A stretch of 64,000 nucleotides of DNA from Rhea pennata. Lineage: Eukaryota > Chordata > Aves > Rheiformes > Rheidae. Positions 49,690-62,169 of this stretch are shown here, piece by piece. Numbering within the stretch: position 1 is the stretch's first letter; each line of letters begins with the position of its first letter. The notes under the pieces were generated by a model. The model had not been told where the DNA came from, ran no database searches, and saw only the letters and a program-made list of their open reading frames with translations. The DNA is taken from contig NC_084669.1 of assembly GCF_028389875.1 (NCBI RefSeq), positions 32,836,731-32,900,730 of the forward strand, written 5' to 3'. A program made the translations under genes and the position numbers.

Positions 49690-51975
49690 CTAAGGAAGAC
49701 AGCACATTCGGACTGACTGGCATGAAGCATGGAGCAACAAATAAGCAAATGTCAAATGATTTATGAGTTACGTAAAATATGAAAAGTATGGGGAGATGTA
49801 GGTATACAAGAACTAATGCAATTTTGATAGAGTTTTTATTCACTTTGTCTTAAATAGATGGAACAAAAATGAGTATTGCTAAAGCAGCTAGTATAGTGAT
49901 GCCGCTGTTTTTTGACTATTTTGTAAATAGTCTGTAAAGATTTTAGCAACTGATTTTTGCAGCCATTTTTACATTTGCAAGCTATAGCAGGTTGTCTTAT
50001 GAGCATGCAATGAACCAAATGTGGACAAAGTTGATTGTCTCTTTATATTCAGTATAATATTTTGCAGCCAGATCAGCGTAAATCTCTGTTGCTCAGGTTT
50101 TATTTTTCAAATTTGGAAATTTAATAAACAGATTTTAAAGACAGAAGTAACATAGGACAGCCACTTTTTGTAAGTATTATTTCTAAAACAGGTCCACATT
50201 TTTAATATTCTTCTATCAAAAAATACAAAATACTAGCAACACAATGCTACTAATACATATCTCCGGTTTAACCACTGAACCACAAGAATAGAATAGTTGA
50301 AGAACAAGGAACAGAAATGAATCGGAATAAAGATACTAAATAATAGAACTAAACACACAGCAGGACAAAAATCTAAAAAAGGGAATTAAAGGGATTAGAG
50401 AACACAAACACCACAGAGGGAGAGCTATATGAATATTTCAGGTACAGTAAAATTATACAGGTGAGAGGACTGTGGTGAGTAAGGAGATCTTGGTGATCTT
50501 GGAGAGTGAGGCGATCTTGGTGACATGGGTACAATCAGATACACTGATCAAATAAGAAAGAAAAGAAAAGAAAGTTGATGAAAACACAGGAAAACCATAC
50601 AAAAGGATTAAACTGAATATACACACAAAAAAGAAAATAAAATCTGAAGTTCACATTTCAGCAAATAATAGGTCAGGCAACCTATGAGAGGGAAAAATAA
50701 ATGCTGTGGGGTTAACTTGACATTGTGCTGCCTGCAAAGGGTGGTGCTTTAACTGGGTTTGGCCTTTGGTTTCCTGAAGCAGCTGAGAGAAAGGTAAAGG
50801 TAGTCTGGTCTTGGTGAGGAAAGGAAGCTTGAGGAAGAGGAGGAGGAGAGACAGAAAGCAGCTGCAGGGAAGCGTATTTCCACCAGATAAACACTGCTGC
50901 TACGATTAAAAGGCGCAAGCAACATTTCAAGAGGAACTTTCTTAAAATGTCAACAGAAAATTATTTCTGCAATGCAATGATTCAATGACTAGTAATGCTG
51001 CTCAGTAATGGATACACTGAACTTGTGCGCTCCAAGTAAATGAAGCACCCTACTGAAATGCAAAGAAAGACCAATACATACTTGAACAAACTATAAAAAG
51101 CAAAGGAATGCTTCTAAGCAAAGAAAAATCTTATTTACGGAGCTACTTATAACATATGCAGCAAAAGATCAAATCAGATTGTGGCAGTCCAAAGTCAGCT
51201 CATTCACTAACATTTGAAAGAAGAAAACACAATAATTAGCATCTTCAACATACTGATAAATCTGTTTTATAAGAACTCTATTGATGCTGCTGTTCTTGCC
51301 TTTTAAGAGCTGTCTCAAAATTAACTGCATAATTCTGTTATCAACTGATAGAGTCTCAGTGAGAAAACTATTATGCCTTTTCACTCATTAGTGGACTAAA
51401 AAATACATCATCTCATGCAATAATTAAATACTGTCTTCTTTTTTTTACTGCCACTGTACATTTGGATAACAATAGATCAAGCAAAAATCATGAAATAATT
51501 GATGTTCACTTGTCTCAGAAAGGCTCAGTAGAAATTTGAAAAATAATTTATTCTATGCAAATTGCTAAATCCACCCCCCCCTTTTTTTTAATTCTTAGTG
51601 TTACTTATCTGGAGAGCCAAACGGTATATATCTATTTCTAGGTAACTTGGGAAGCATGCGGTACTAGCTACACTGGAAATACACATGGATAAATATCAAA
51701 GCACAACTAGTGCAGAGGAAAAACATTCAGGCCTTGACACTGGGCAGGTGGGAACAAGTTTACTTAGGCATGCATTTCTGGGATTATGAGCTTATTCTTT
51801 GAGACATTAATGTGCAAACTACATAGCATAAACATGCTTTAGAAGAGAAAAAGCATTAAAATGAAAACAATTAACCCTTTAGAACTTATCATCATTTTAA
51901 AAAATCTGATTTATACAACATTATTGTATTATTGGACATGTCATTGAACTAAACATGACCATGGAATTCAATTAC
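49690..51975 (-). other. ANK3: ANK3 intron containing the Ser-Pro candidate exon
   Basis: AT-rich intron between the death-domain end and the regulatory tail. Apart from the candidate exon at 50425-50543 I see no conserved coding sequence. A 72-codon minus frame at 50712-50930 has a hydrophobic start but no splice or family support. Confidence 0.65.
50425..50543 (-). CDS. Candidate alternative ANK3 terminal exon with Ser-Pro repeats
   Basis: On the minus strand a pyrimidine tract of TTTTC repeats leads to GATCAG, then TGTATCTG. Entered in phase 1, the phase left by the exon at 51976-52119, the sequence reads (V)YLIVPMSPRSPHSPRSPRS, then PYSPQSSHLYNFTVPEIFI and stop TAG (50427-50425). No donor inside restores phase 1, so it would be a terminal exon adding 39 residues. 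An ATTAAA near 50203 and an AATAAA at 50104-50099 could end it. I do not recognise this peptide in known ankyrins. It could be a chance open frame over a short DNA repeat. Confidence 0.35.
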
Positions 51976-52119
51976 CATCAATGGGATCATGAAAAACGTT
52001 ATTTTCATCTGCAAAGCTTCTAGTGCCTGAAATATTTCCATAATCAAATATTGGTCCTTCCAACAGGGTCACAATATCTATTCGATTAATTTTTGTCAAT
52101 ACAGAGGTTAAGGCATCAG
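51976..52119 (-). CDS. ANK3: ANK3 exon: end of death domain
   Basis: 144-nt exon; acceptor TTTTTCAG, donor GTAATTG, phase 1 to phase 1. It encodes (T)DALTSVLTKINRIDIVTLL, then EGPIFDYGNISGTRSFADENNVFHDPID and the first base of the next glycine codon. This completes the death domain (ALTSVLTKINRIDIVTLLEG) and starts the regulatory tail. The phase-1 exit can join three different downstream acceptors in frame: 49689, 49104, and the candidate at 50543. Confidence 0.96.
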
Positions 52120-52805
52120 CTGAAAAACAAAGAAGACATGTCAGAAAAAGGTCAATACTGCAGAACTGCATAATCATTTTTCTCAGTTACATTCACATTG
52201 CATTAATTAAAAGTTGCTGGCGTATGCTTCTGTTTCAGTGCCTCTGGTTCTAGCAAACCCATTTGTCTAAGCAGTAATTCTGCTGCCTACTTTTTCAAGA
52301 TGTACATCCATTAAGATTCTTTTTTTTCCCCCACAGAGTATAATTACATTACACCAGAGGCAGCACAAAGAGAAAGGACAGAGGGTTCTTAAAGAATATA
52401 TTTACTTACTACTGAAACAAAATACCCTTCTGCTGGACTGTGAAAGGATTCTGTTTTTAGGAACAACAGAATGACTAGCGACGGAAGACATGCTGTTTCC
52501 ATGTTTCACTTTCCTTACTATTGGAAAGTTTTCCCTAATATTTCCTGTGCTAGAATTTAAACCCATTACTTGTCCCATCAATTACGGAAGTGGAGAACAG
52601 ATTATTTCCTTCTGCATACACAATGAATAAATACTACACTTTCCTGACTTCTGGTAAAAATGTTACTGGAACTCTAAAAGTTTTTCTTTTTCATCAGTGG
52701 TCTGTGGAAGTTCATGATGTTTCCTTCAGTTTAACCTATTTAGAACAAGCAACAGATGGAACGGGCTCTAACTTACAAACAAAAGAAGTAACCTCTGGAA
52801 CTTAC

Positions 52806-52937
52806 TTGTAGCATTTTTCCCATCTCTGGTAACCCATTTTTTTAATAACATGAAGCTCTGAGCAATAAGGGAATTTGGATTTTCTACTCGGATTTGATTT
52901 ATTTCATCCACAGAAAAATTCAGTTCTCTTGCCAGTT
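52806..52937 (-). CDS. ANK3: ANK3 exon: death domain core
   Basis: 132-nt exon; acceptor TTATAG, donor GTAAGTTCC, phase 1 to phase 1. It encodes (E)[19 protein letters not shown], then [24 protein letters not shown]. This is the central helices of the ankyrin-G death domain, nearly identical to the vertebrate family sequence as I remember it. The conserved tryptophan of the LLKKW motif and the NPNSL turn are intact. The intron on each side is short (roughly 0.7 to 0.9 kb). Confidence 0.96.
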
Positions 52938-53783
52938 CTATAATGCAAAGAAAGAAAACAACAACAGTCAAAGTACAAATCTCTCAATCATCATGTCAAA
53001 GTTAAAAATACCAGTTTTATTAGATCACACAGATGTCAACAAAACTGCATGACACAAATGGGCATCTTAAGAGATAATAAACTCATATTTTAATTTCGTA
53101 AGATAGACATTTTGAATTTTAATCATATTTCTGCTAGCTATTATCATACTTATACCTAGTAAGCCACTTGAACACTGTGAAGAAAAGCTCCATAGAGATG
53201 AACTCATCACCGCTAATTTATAAACTCTATTTGTTCTGACATTAGTTGCTGTGTTGCTCATGCATCTATGCTGGCATCGCCTACGCCCAGCAATATGCAA
53301 TACACGATTGCTGTGGCTGTCAGACCACGAGCAGATTAACTCTCTGTGCCTACGTACCCAGGCATGGTGGGACCTCTGCCGGGCACCCTCTCGAGTGGCC
53401 CTGGGCTGCTGTGGCCATTGCCAAAGTCACTGCAGCCTCCAGGGCTTTGGGGAAGGTGGTAGCCAGAGACAGGCAGCATTGACACCAAACCAGGCCAGTA
53501 GCGGAGCTGGAGATCAGATCTTCTCAACTGCTTGAGTATGTGTAAGTTTTGAGAGAAGAAGCATTTTAGCTACTCTCACTGTGAGTTTCTGTTTAACTTC
53601 CTGCCAGACAGCAGGACAATTCTTCACAACCGCTTTCAGTTACACTTCTTTGGCCAGGCAATGTGTTGGATATTTTGGGAGATGTTGGCTGGGCTCATTG
53701 GGTCCTTCTGCACCTTTTGATAAAAGACAACCTGAAAACCTAACAGTTCAGACTGATTTTGATATGAAAGCATAACGGCTTAC

Positions 53784-53858
53784 CTGTCCAGCTAAGTCCT
53801 AGATGATCGGCTACAATTGCCATCCTTATATCGGTCCGTTCACATGGACTCTGGGGAC
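53784..53858 (-). CDS. ANK3: ANK3 exon: linker and start of death domain
   Basis: 75-nt exon with a CACAG acceptor and a GTAAGCC donor, phase 1 to phase 1. With the split glycine it reads (G)PQSPCERTDIRMAIVADHL, then GLSWT. It joins the upstream giant exon (RRTG/G) and the downstream exon (E/LARELNF) in frame. TDIRMAIVADHLGLSWTELA is the first helix region of the ankyrin death domain. In ankyrins this domain lies between the spectrin-binding ZU5-UPA region (not in this window) and the variable C-terminal regulatory tail. Confidence 0.96.
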
Positions 53859-54471
53859 CTGTGATTTACAATTTCTTGATTAAAAGGGTTTTGCAAAGAA
53901 ATCCATAATACTGGACAATAGTTTATTGTAATAGCTTTAATTCAACTAAGTTGCTGGTGCTCTTATAGTTTACTAGAATGGCTGTGTGTCCTAATAACCT
54001 ACAAAACAAATTTATTTTTCACAGCTTTTATATTTTCACCTGTGTAAAGCCAAATGGCAAACTACATGATGTCGTGTAATGAAATCAAACATGCGGACAA
54101 TCTAGCAGTTAGACTGTACACAAGTTGTTCAATTACTGGTGGAAACCACCAGAACCATATTAACATCTATTTTCTCTACTTTGACAGAATGAATTTGCTG
54201 TCACAAAAGAAAACTTTCAACCTCTGAGTTACAACAATGTCTTCGGCATGCTTCACTAGCTTTCTACAGTACAGGATTGGTTTAAAGGAAGAAAGAAGAG
54301 TATAAGACAGCACATACAGATGACAATGACAGAATGAAAACTAAGTCACTCCACAGGCAATCACAACAGTTCATGCACTAGGATCAACAAGTTGAAAGTT
54401 TTACAAACTAGGCTTGATCTCCACGAGGTGAGCCATGAGAGCTCCAGAAACCTGACTGCCTTCATTCTCAC

Positions 54472-57400
54472 CAGTCCTCTTACTCCTCCTCCTCTCACTG
54501 TCGGCCTTTTCAATCTTTGATTTTATAGATGCTGCCTCTGTTCTCATATCTCTAGCAGACTTCGATGTAATGGAAGGCTGGTAAACTTGAGTAGCTTCTG
54601 ACAATGATGTGTTTCTTGATGTACTGTCTTCTTCATCATCAGAGACCTCTGACTGCATCTTTTTCTCTTCATCAGATAGACGATCCACAAGCTTTAATGT
54701 CTCACCACTAATTCCCTTAAAATATTCGATAGAATGTTTACATACCTCCCTAAGCTGATTTTTCTTTACTTTAACTGTTGTCACTGTGACGGAGGTAGAT
54801 CTTACCTTTACTGGTAATTTAGAAGGAAGCTGTTTTGCTTTTCCTTTCTCTACCTGCTCTTGTTTTGGCAGGGCTGGAGTTTTTCTAGCTAAATTATTCC
54901 TATGTGTATTTTTTACTGGAATTCTAGACCTAACTTCTAGACAGGGAGAAGAATTATTTTCTCTTGCTTTGTCGGGCTTACTAGCCCGTCCTGCTTTTCT
55001 CCCTACATTGCTTTGAAGAGTATTTTGTGGAAAGACTTCTTTTACTGAGCTGGCCTTTACAGGAAGTTTTGATTTTGCTCTAGTCCCTACCACCTCTGTT
55101 GACTTTTGCTGGTCTCCATGTACTTTTTGCTTATCTTTCATTCTGTGTCCTTGTGTTGTCCCTGTACCTTTTCCTGTCGTGCTTTTCATTTGGCTAGCTT
55201 TCTGTATGGAACATTTGGGTTCCGAATGTTCTTTTAGCACTACGTTACAGGTAATATTATCTGTATGGACAGCAGATGAATCCAAATTGTTGTTGTTATT
55301 AAAATTATCTTTTGGAAAATCAGTGTTTTCTGTTTGCCTACAGCTCGTCTGGCTAGTAGCTGAACTCGCAATCACTGCTACAGTTTCATTTTCTAATCCC
55401 TGACCACTTGGCATCACAGCTTCTATCTTATCTGCCACTTCGCCAGGGCCATCTTTCTTCAGAGTCATGGTGGAAGCAGAAATTCCCATTTTAATTGGTG
55501 TGCGCAATTTAGGATCAACTTTAGAAGCATTTACCGCTGACGATGATTTTTCCAGTGAGTTACTACCAAGTGTTGCTTCCATGCAATCTCCACTGGCCTG
55601 GATGATGGGCTTATTTTCAACTGCAGTTGTTTCTACTGGTCTCTCTAGGTTTGTTTCTACAGTGTTGTCCCCTGCCTGTGGCTGTGTGATGGCAGTGACT
55701 GTACTTTTATCCCCTTCCCCCTTGTCCCCTGACTTCCCTTCAGAAGTATGCTCACCAATCTGAAAAAATTGGAGTCTTTCTTCAACAAAATCCCTCTTGC
55801 TCATGTCAATTGCACCACTGCGAGTCATCTCAAACATCTTCCCTTCATGAAATGGGAAGGGGTTGGGCTCGCTAGTTGGCGTACTTTCATCTGTTGGAGT
55901 TCTGGCTGGAGTTGTATCAGGTGTTGTAGCTTGAGATCTGTCTTCCACTGCCAGACCAAATGGCTTAGCCTCATCATCCCTTGATTTAGTCTCAAACACT
56001 TCATCATCACCTCGGTTATTGGACCATGGATCAAAATCTAGACTCTTGGTGGCCACGGTTTTAAAAGGTGTTGCAAATTCTTCATCTACTTTGTAGCTGA
56101 AATATGTATCAGGAAATACAGTCCTGTCAGGGTGTCTGCCTTCCAAAGTGAAAAACTGTGCCCCTGACTTCTGTTCACTCTTATCTCCAGTCTTTTCAGA
56201 AGCTGGACCTTTCAAAAGCGGCTTGTCTTCTTCAGGGCCTACCTTGCCTTCCTCCTCAATGACTTCAAGCTTACTCTGGCTAAAGCAGCGGTCTGTCTGC
56301 TTTAAAATGCCTTCTGTAGTCCATACATCCTTTTTGGTTTCAACTGCCGGACCTGCAAGTTTAGAATCACTCTCAGTTAAACCATCATCTTCATCTTGTA
56401 AATCATAACCATCAAGAGAGTCAATCTCAGTCGCATCGGTATCATGGGAGAATTCTGCAGTGGTTGCTATGGAACACTCTGTGACAGACTGGTCATTATT
56501 CCCATTTTGCACTACATCATTCTGGGGTGAATCAAGCCCAATGTCAAACTCATTAGGTTTCCCAGAAGTGGGATGTCCTAACTCTTTCTGTTTCTCAATC
56601 TTTTCGGGGGCTCTAGGTTTTGATGATTCCTTTTGATCCTCTTCCAATTCTTTTAGTTTGAATGTATACTTTTTAAGTGGAGCAGGTTGATAGAGAGATT
56701 CGTCATCACTAGAGTCACTGACATCTGCTCCTGGTGGCACAGGAGATGGTGGCTGTACTCTTATGACTGGCTCAGCCAGCTGGCATTTGTCATGTTCATC
56801 TTGCAAGTTTACTTCTATCATCTCCATTTCGCTTTCAGTGGAGTAATGGGGCTTCTTTTCTGACTCAGCTTGATCTGCATCCAGTGGTGGTGGAGGAGGG
56901 AATTCGATGTAGGCAACTCTGTTACCTTTTGGTCTTTTGTTAGAGTCCTTATTTATATGATTAGGTAATATTTTATCAGGTTGTGGTTCCTCTACTTCTG
57001 CCTGCTTTACAGAGGATGACTTAGCCTCTGCTTCCTCCTCCGATTCCTCAGATACCTCGGGTATAGGACTAGGCTTGCCTGGTATATAGGCTATTAGTGA
57101 GTCGGGCGTTTTAGATGTAAACTCGTAACTCACTTCCTCTGAGCTTGGTGTCTCTGGTGTTAAAGGGCTTTTACCAGAGCTATCTATAAAGGACACTTGT
57201 TCTAGTGTGTCATCTTCTGGACTACCTTGTGGAGAAGGAGGTTGTTTTTGCTGTCTAGCTGTGTAAAATGCCCCCCTCGTCTCTTGCACAGTCTTACTCT
57301 CCTGACTGATAATTTTTTTTATATTTCCTTGTTGCACCTCTTTCTCATATTGCTTTCCTACTTGAACAAAACTGACATAAACAGGTAAAGTCTTAATTTC

Positions 57401-60400
57401 TTTCACTCCTTCAGTACTTACTGAAGGTGCAACTTTATCCAAGTAATCACTTGTACCAAAGTCAACTAACTCACTTGAAGGAGATTCCTTTCCTGGACTA
57501 AACTCTAAAGAATCTGGTGATTTGCTAGGGGATATCTCAGTTTCCTCAACATGAGGACTTAAACCTATTGAGCTCTGTTGCTTGGTAACTCTTCTGATTT
57601 CTGAATGCTTTCCTTTTTCATCTTCCACATAATCAAACTGCCTCTCAACTTTCTCCTTAATTACAGCTGATTGGGATACTTTAGCTGAAAGTTCATAGAC
57701 ACCATTCACCGTGGTCCTCTTCTCCTCTACAATCCTGACTGGAATATGGGACACACTGAATTCTTCTTTCCTTTTTGATGTTTTATCAGCCATTTCACCA
57801 TTATGCTCCCCCTCCCTGACAACAAATTCTCTGTATAGAACCTTTTTTGAGGGAGATTTTACAGTCAGTTCCTTCACTTCTTCTGAATGAATTCCATTTG
57901 CTGCCAATTTGTGTTCTGTCACAGTGATAAATTCACTTTTTTGGTCAGTTTTAGCTTCAGCATGATCAACATGGTTTTCTTTCACTGTATCTGGAACCAG
58001 TACATGTGAGAGTTTTTCTTTTTGTGTTTTATGATTAGAAGTTCCAGGACTTTCCCATGTCCTATAGATTTTTTTGTCCCAGTGCCCCTTCATTGTTGCG
58101 TCTGAGCCGTACACCAGGTCTATTGCCTGCTGTTCCGAAAAGTATTCTGGCACACTTTTACTCGTTTCAGTTCTTTGCTTTTGTGTATCTGAAGTACAAA
58201 AGTCTTCCATAACTTTTCCTTTACCTGGAGCAAAATCTTCCTGTATTTTCACCTCTTTCTGTAAAGCTGTGCTCCCATCCACGAGATCTACTTGCCTTGG
58301 GTGCTTTTCTCTAGAATAGAACTGATACACTGGTAACTTACTTTCTTGCATTTTCTTTACTGGAATTCTGGATTGACCATCCAGCTTTTTTTCTTCTTGA
58401 GTTTGGTCCTTACTCTTTGGACTTATACTCTGTTCAAATTTAAGCCTAATGGAACTGAGCTTTGATTGCTTCAGCTGAAATCCAGTCTGTGCAACTTCAG
58501 GTATTCCAGTCTGCTCAGCACTTCCTGTGTGTTCCATAGGTTGTTTAGAGTCCTCTGTTTGTTGCACAAAAATCCTTTTCTCAGGACTGCTGGGCAAGCT
58601 GGAAGCTTTTCTTTCATCCATTTTGGGAAAGCATTTCCCATCAAGGCTGTACTGTTTCACCTTACTCCTTTCGTCACTGGAAGCCGGTAATTCAGAGTGC
58701 AGAACCTTCTCAGGGCTGCTGCTGGCAGAGCTCTGGCTAGAATGTATCTCTTTGCCATTTTTTTTATGCTGCTTTTTCTCTGGAGACTGTAGCTCATCAT
58801 TCAACTTCTCTGTTTTATCCCGAAAAAACTGTGATACTTCAGTGAGTTTTTCTTCTGCTTCCTTAACAGTCCTGTCCACCCTGTCTTCATATATCAACTT
58901 TTCTCTACCTCTCTCTAATCTGTCCTCAGTAAAGCGCATCCACATTGCATGTTTTGGACTACTAACATCTCCAGTATAGTGTAACACTGTCACTTTATCA
59001 TAATGATCATCTTTAGACATTTTACCTATACCATTCTCAGATACATCTTTATAGATTTTGGAGAGTATCTCTTTTTTGGGGGCAGTAGCTACTTTTTCTC
59101 TGCATCGTTTATCAGACCCCTGTAACTCTGAACTAAGGGGTAGAGCATGATCAGTAACTGACTCCTCAGTATCAGAATGAGACACATCTATCTTTTCTGA
59201 AAGAAGCATTTTCTCAGCAAACCTGTAAGACTCCCCTCTTAGTTCTGACAACTCATCATCATGGTATTCTATTGAGTGCTGACTCAAAAGCTTCAGTGTT
59301 TTGTAAGAGTCATCAGACATGAGTTGAGCAGAACTAGGGCGACTGTCTTCTTCCTGGGACACAGGAGTGTTCACTCTAGAAGACTCCAGATAAGAAGGAA
59401 GTGACTCTTCAGCTGTGAGCTCTTCTTCTTCTTGCTGACCTTGTTCATCTGAACAAGGAAAAGCATCATGTTTTTCCAACTCTTTTAAGTTAGTATCTCC
59501 CCGAGGTAAGTCTTTCTGATATACATACATTTCTTTTTCTGGATGCTTTTTTGTTTCTCTAATAATGACTTCAGTAGGTTCAGCCTGATTACCTTTTTCA
59601 ATATGGACCTCTATTATTCGCTCCAATTTGGGTTTCATTTTGCTGTCCTTCTCTGCATGTGGTGGTGAAGTTTCAGCAGACTTGCTAACCTCTGATGTTA
59701 CTGATGATTTATGTTCAAACAGACCTGCCAGTTCTTTGGAAGGGTCACGTCCAGACTGAAAGGCTTTCATTATGTCATGAACAGACATTGTTTCCTCAAT
59801 TCTTTCGGATGTGCTTTCAGTGCATGGAGGTTTATGATATACCGTTCTGGTTGTTGTAGTGATATGAGTTTCTTCTTTTACTCGGACACCTTTGCTAAGG
59901 ACACACTTGTGATCATCATCTTCGCTGCTGCTGGCTTTCATTTGAAATGCTTTAACCTTTTCTTTAATAGATCCAGTAGGTTTTTGCTCCAGCTCCATAA
60001 ATGTAGAGGCAGGTTTCACAGCTGGTAGCTCTTCTGCTTTCTGCTCTGGAATTTCTTCTGATGACGGTTCATAGCTGCGGATAACATGAACTACTTCAGT
60101 TCTTGTTTCTGTAATAACAGGAGGGATGGGCACATCATGGAAAAGTGGTTTGGGCCCTGTGCTTTCTGCACTTTGTGGGGCTGATGGCGTTTTTTCACTC
60201 CTTGTTTCAAAGCCACTGTCAGATAAGGGACTTTTATCTTGATCATGTTGAGAAAAGTCATCTGGAGATTCCAAAATAGTATCTGTTCCAAAAAAGGAAT
60301 CTGCAATTTTACACAGCTCCTTTTCTGATGTTGAAGGCCTCATGGAGGCTGGAGGCATCTTAAGCTTATGTTCCTGCAAAGCAATAGCTGGTTTTAAAAC

Positions 60401-62169
60401 ACGCTTTTGTCTCTCTTCACCTTCCTTTTTCCCCTCTTCAAACTTGTACTTTATGTTTGTTAATGAACTACTACCAATATCATTTGCTAAGTAATCAATA
60501 ACTTTTGACAAGTTATAATCCTTTTCTGACATCGTTTTAGTTTTAATTTGGACCTTCTCTGGAACAGATATAGGAGGACTTGTCAAAGCTTGCTGTCTTG
60601 CTTCATCAATCTCCTCTGTACTGAACTCTACCCAGTCATCCTCAGACAGGTGTCCTTGATCACTTTTGGATACTTTAGCCGACCCTTTACTTTCTAAACA
60701 CACATCTTTTTTCAGTATCTCACTAACTTTTACTAAGTCCTCTTTTACTTTCTCAACAATTTTAAAGGGCTCTTCATCATCAATTCTACCCTCTTTTGAT
60801 ATCTCAGGTTGGAATGGTTTGTCCTCTGTGATATCTGTCTGCAATATTGCAGTCATTCTTATTAGGTCCTCCTTCATTTCAGCAACATCTTTCAATATCT
60901 CCTGACTGGAGGATAAAGAAGATGGCGTGGACAACTTAAGAGTAGAGGGTGCTAAAAACAAGGATGATTTTATTGGAGATGAAGTTCGATTAAAGGAAGG
61001 CTGAGTGCGTGCCTCAGTGGTCAATGTTTTAATGGGTGACAGTAATGCAGCAGCTGATTTTGTAAGCGAAGACGACTCTGGAAACTTCTTTAATGCTGGT
61101 TCAGACAAAACATTGACTACAGAATATACCGGCACCGTTATTGTTGATGAAGTTACTGATGAGGTAGTTGCAGATATTGACCCAAGGGCTGTATACAGAG
61201 CACCTGCAGGAGGAGTTCTTATTGACTGAAAAGCTGAGGGTGCTGAAGACGCAAATGACCTGAGTGGAGAGAATGACATTGTCGTAGCGGTTGAAAACAC
61301 TCTCTCAGCTGTGTCAGCAACTGCATTAGCAGCGCAACTTGCAGAGTGTGCAGCTGCAGTGATCTTGTCCTGAAAAACAGCTGCAGCTTTGGATCCATTT
61401 ATTAAGTTGGCAGGAGATGGGTATTTCAGAGGTGACACAGATCCATTAAGCAATGGTACATCTGTGTGCCCAGCTACATGTTTCGCTGGCGACGAGAGAG
61501 ACGAGGCCATCATGACTTTAGAAGATGAAACAGCATCAACTGCTGTCTTAGTGGGTGACACCACTGACTTTAGAGGGGACGATAAAAGTGAGGATGCTGA
61601 TGTGATGACCGATTTAAGTGGTAAACTTGAAGAGTACATGTTAATGTTGGATTTGGGGGATGCTGGAGGCGTCATGGTTATGGATGATCTCTCCAAGAGA
61701 GACCCTGCTGTAGTCACTGGAGATGTCCGAGAGGGGAATGTGGTAGTGGATGCCAGCCCTTTTAGACCAGCAGCTTCTGGTACTGTGGGAGCTCTGACGA
61801 AAGAGCCTGATGTAACCTGTATATTGTATGGAGGCTGCGATACCACAGTTTTTATCGGTGAAGAGATTGTCCGAAATGATCTAATTGGAGATGCTACATC
61901 ACTAACAGATTTAACCGAAGATGTAGTAGAAGCTCCTAATGTGGATTTGATTGGAGAAGCAGAAGAAACAGACCATATTGATTTTAATGGGGAAGCTGTA
62001 GGAGTGTTAGAGGAAGAGCTTGATAAGGAAGTGAAGCCTGATTTGGTTTGCCCAGGCACTGTAATTGGAGTTGTTGTCCATGACTGATATGGCCGTGTTG
62101 AAAAGAATGGCTTGTATGAGTAAGTAGCAGGTAGGGATCTTGTTGCTCCTGCACTCCGTTCAACTGTTT
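54472..62169 (-). CDS. ANK3: ANK3 (ankyrin-G) giant exon, neuronal tail
   Basis: One 7698-nt exon (2566 codons), open throughout. The acceptor is TTTAAG at 62175-62170 and the first residues read (E)TVERSAGATRSLP. The donor is GTGAGAATG starting at 54471, directly after RRSKRTG; read-through past it reaches a stop at 54401. Entry and exit are both phase 1, so the exon can be skipped without a frameshift. The protein is recognisably the insert of 270/480-kDa ankyrin-G, which in the known family organises axon initial segments and nodes. Visible layout: a Ser/Thr-rich N-terminal ~400 residues with repeated SP-x-K/R motifs (about 60960-62030); a long acidic, Lys/Glu-rich disordered tail with dispersed SxIP/SxLP motifs; a proline run near 56890; an Asn run near 55290; and a conserved segment HSIEYFKGISGETLKLVDRL near the 3' end. 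No enzyme motif or membrane segment is visible. The identification is very secure; the isoform names come from family knowledge. Confidence 0.97.

Noticed and set aside
50712..50930. Minus-strand frame with a hydrophobic start, considered as a small membrane-anchored ankyrin first exon
   Set aside because: No donor in a phase that would join the downstream ANK3 exons was found, and no family similarity.
61389..62087. 232-codon plus-strand open frame opposite the 5' end of the giant exon
   Set aside because: It is the mirror frame of the ANK3 coding strand; no family features and no splice or start context.
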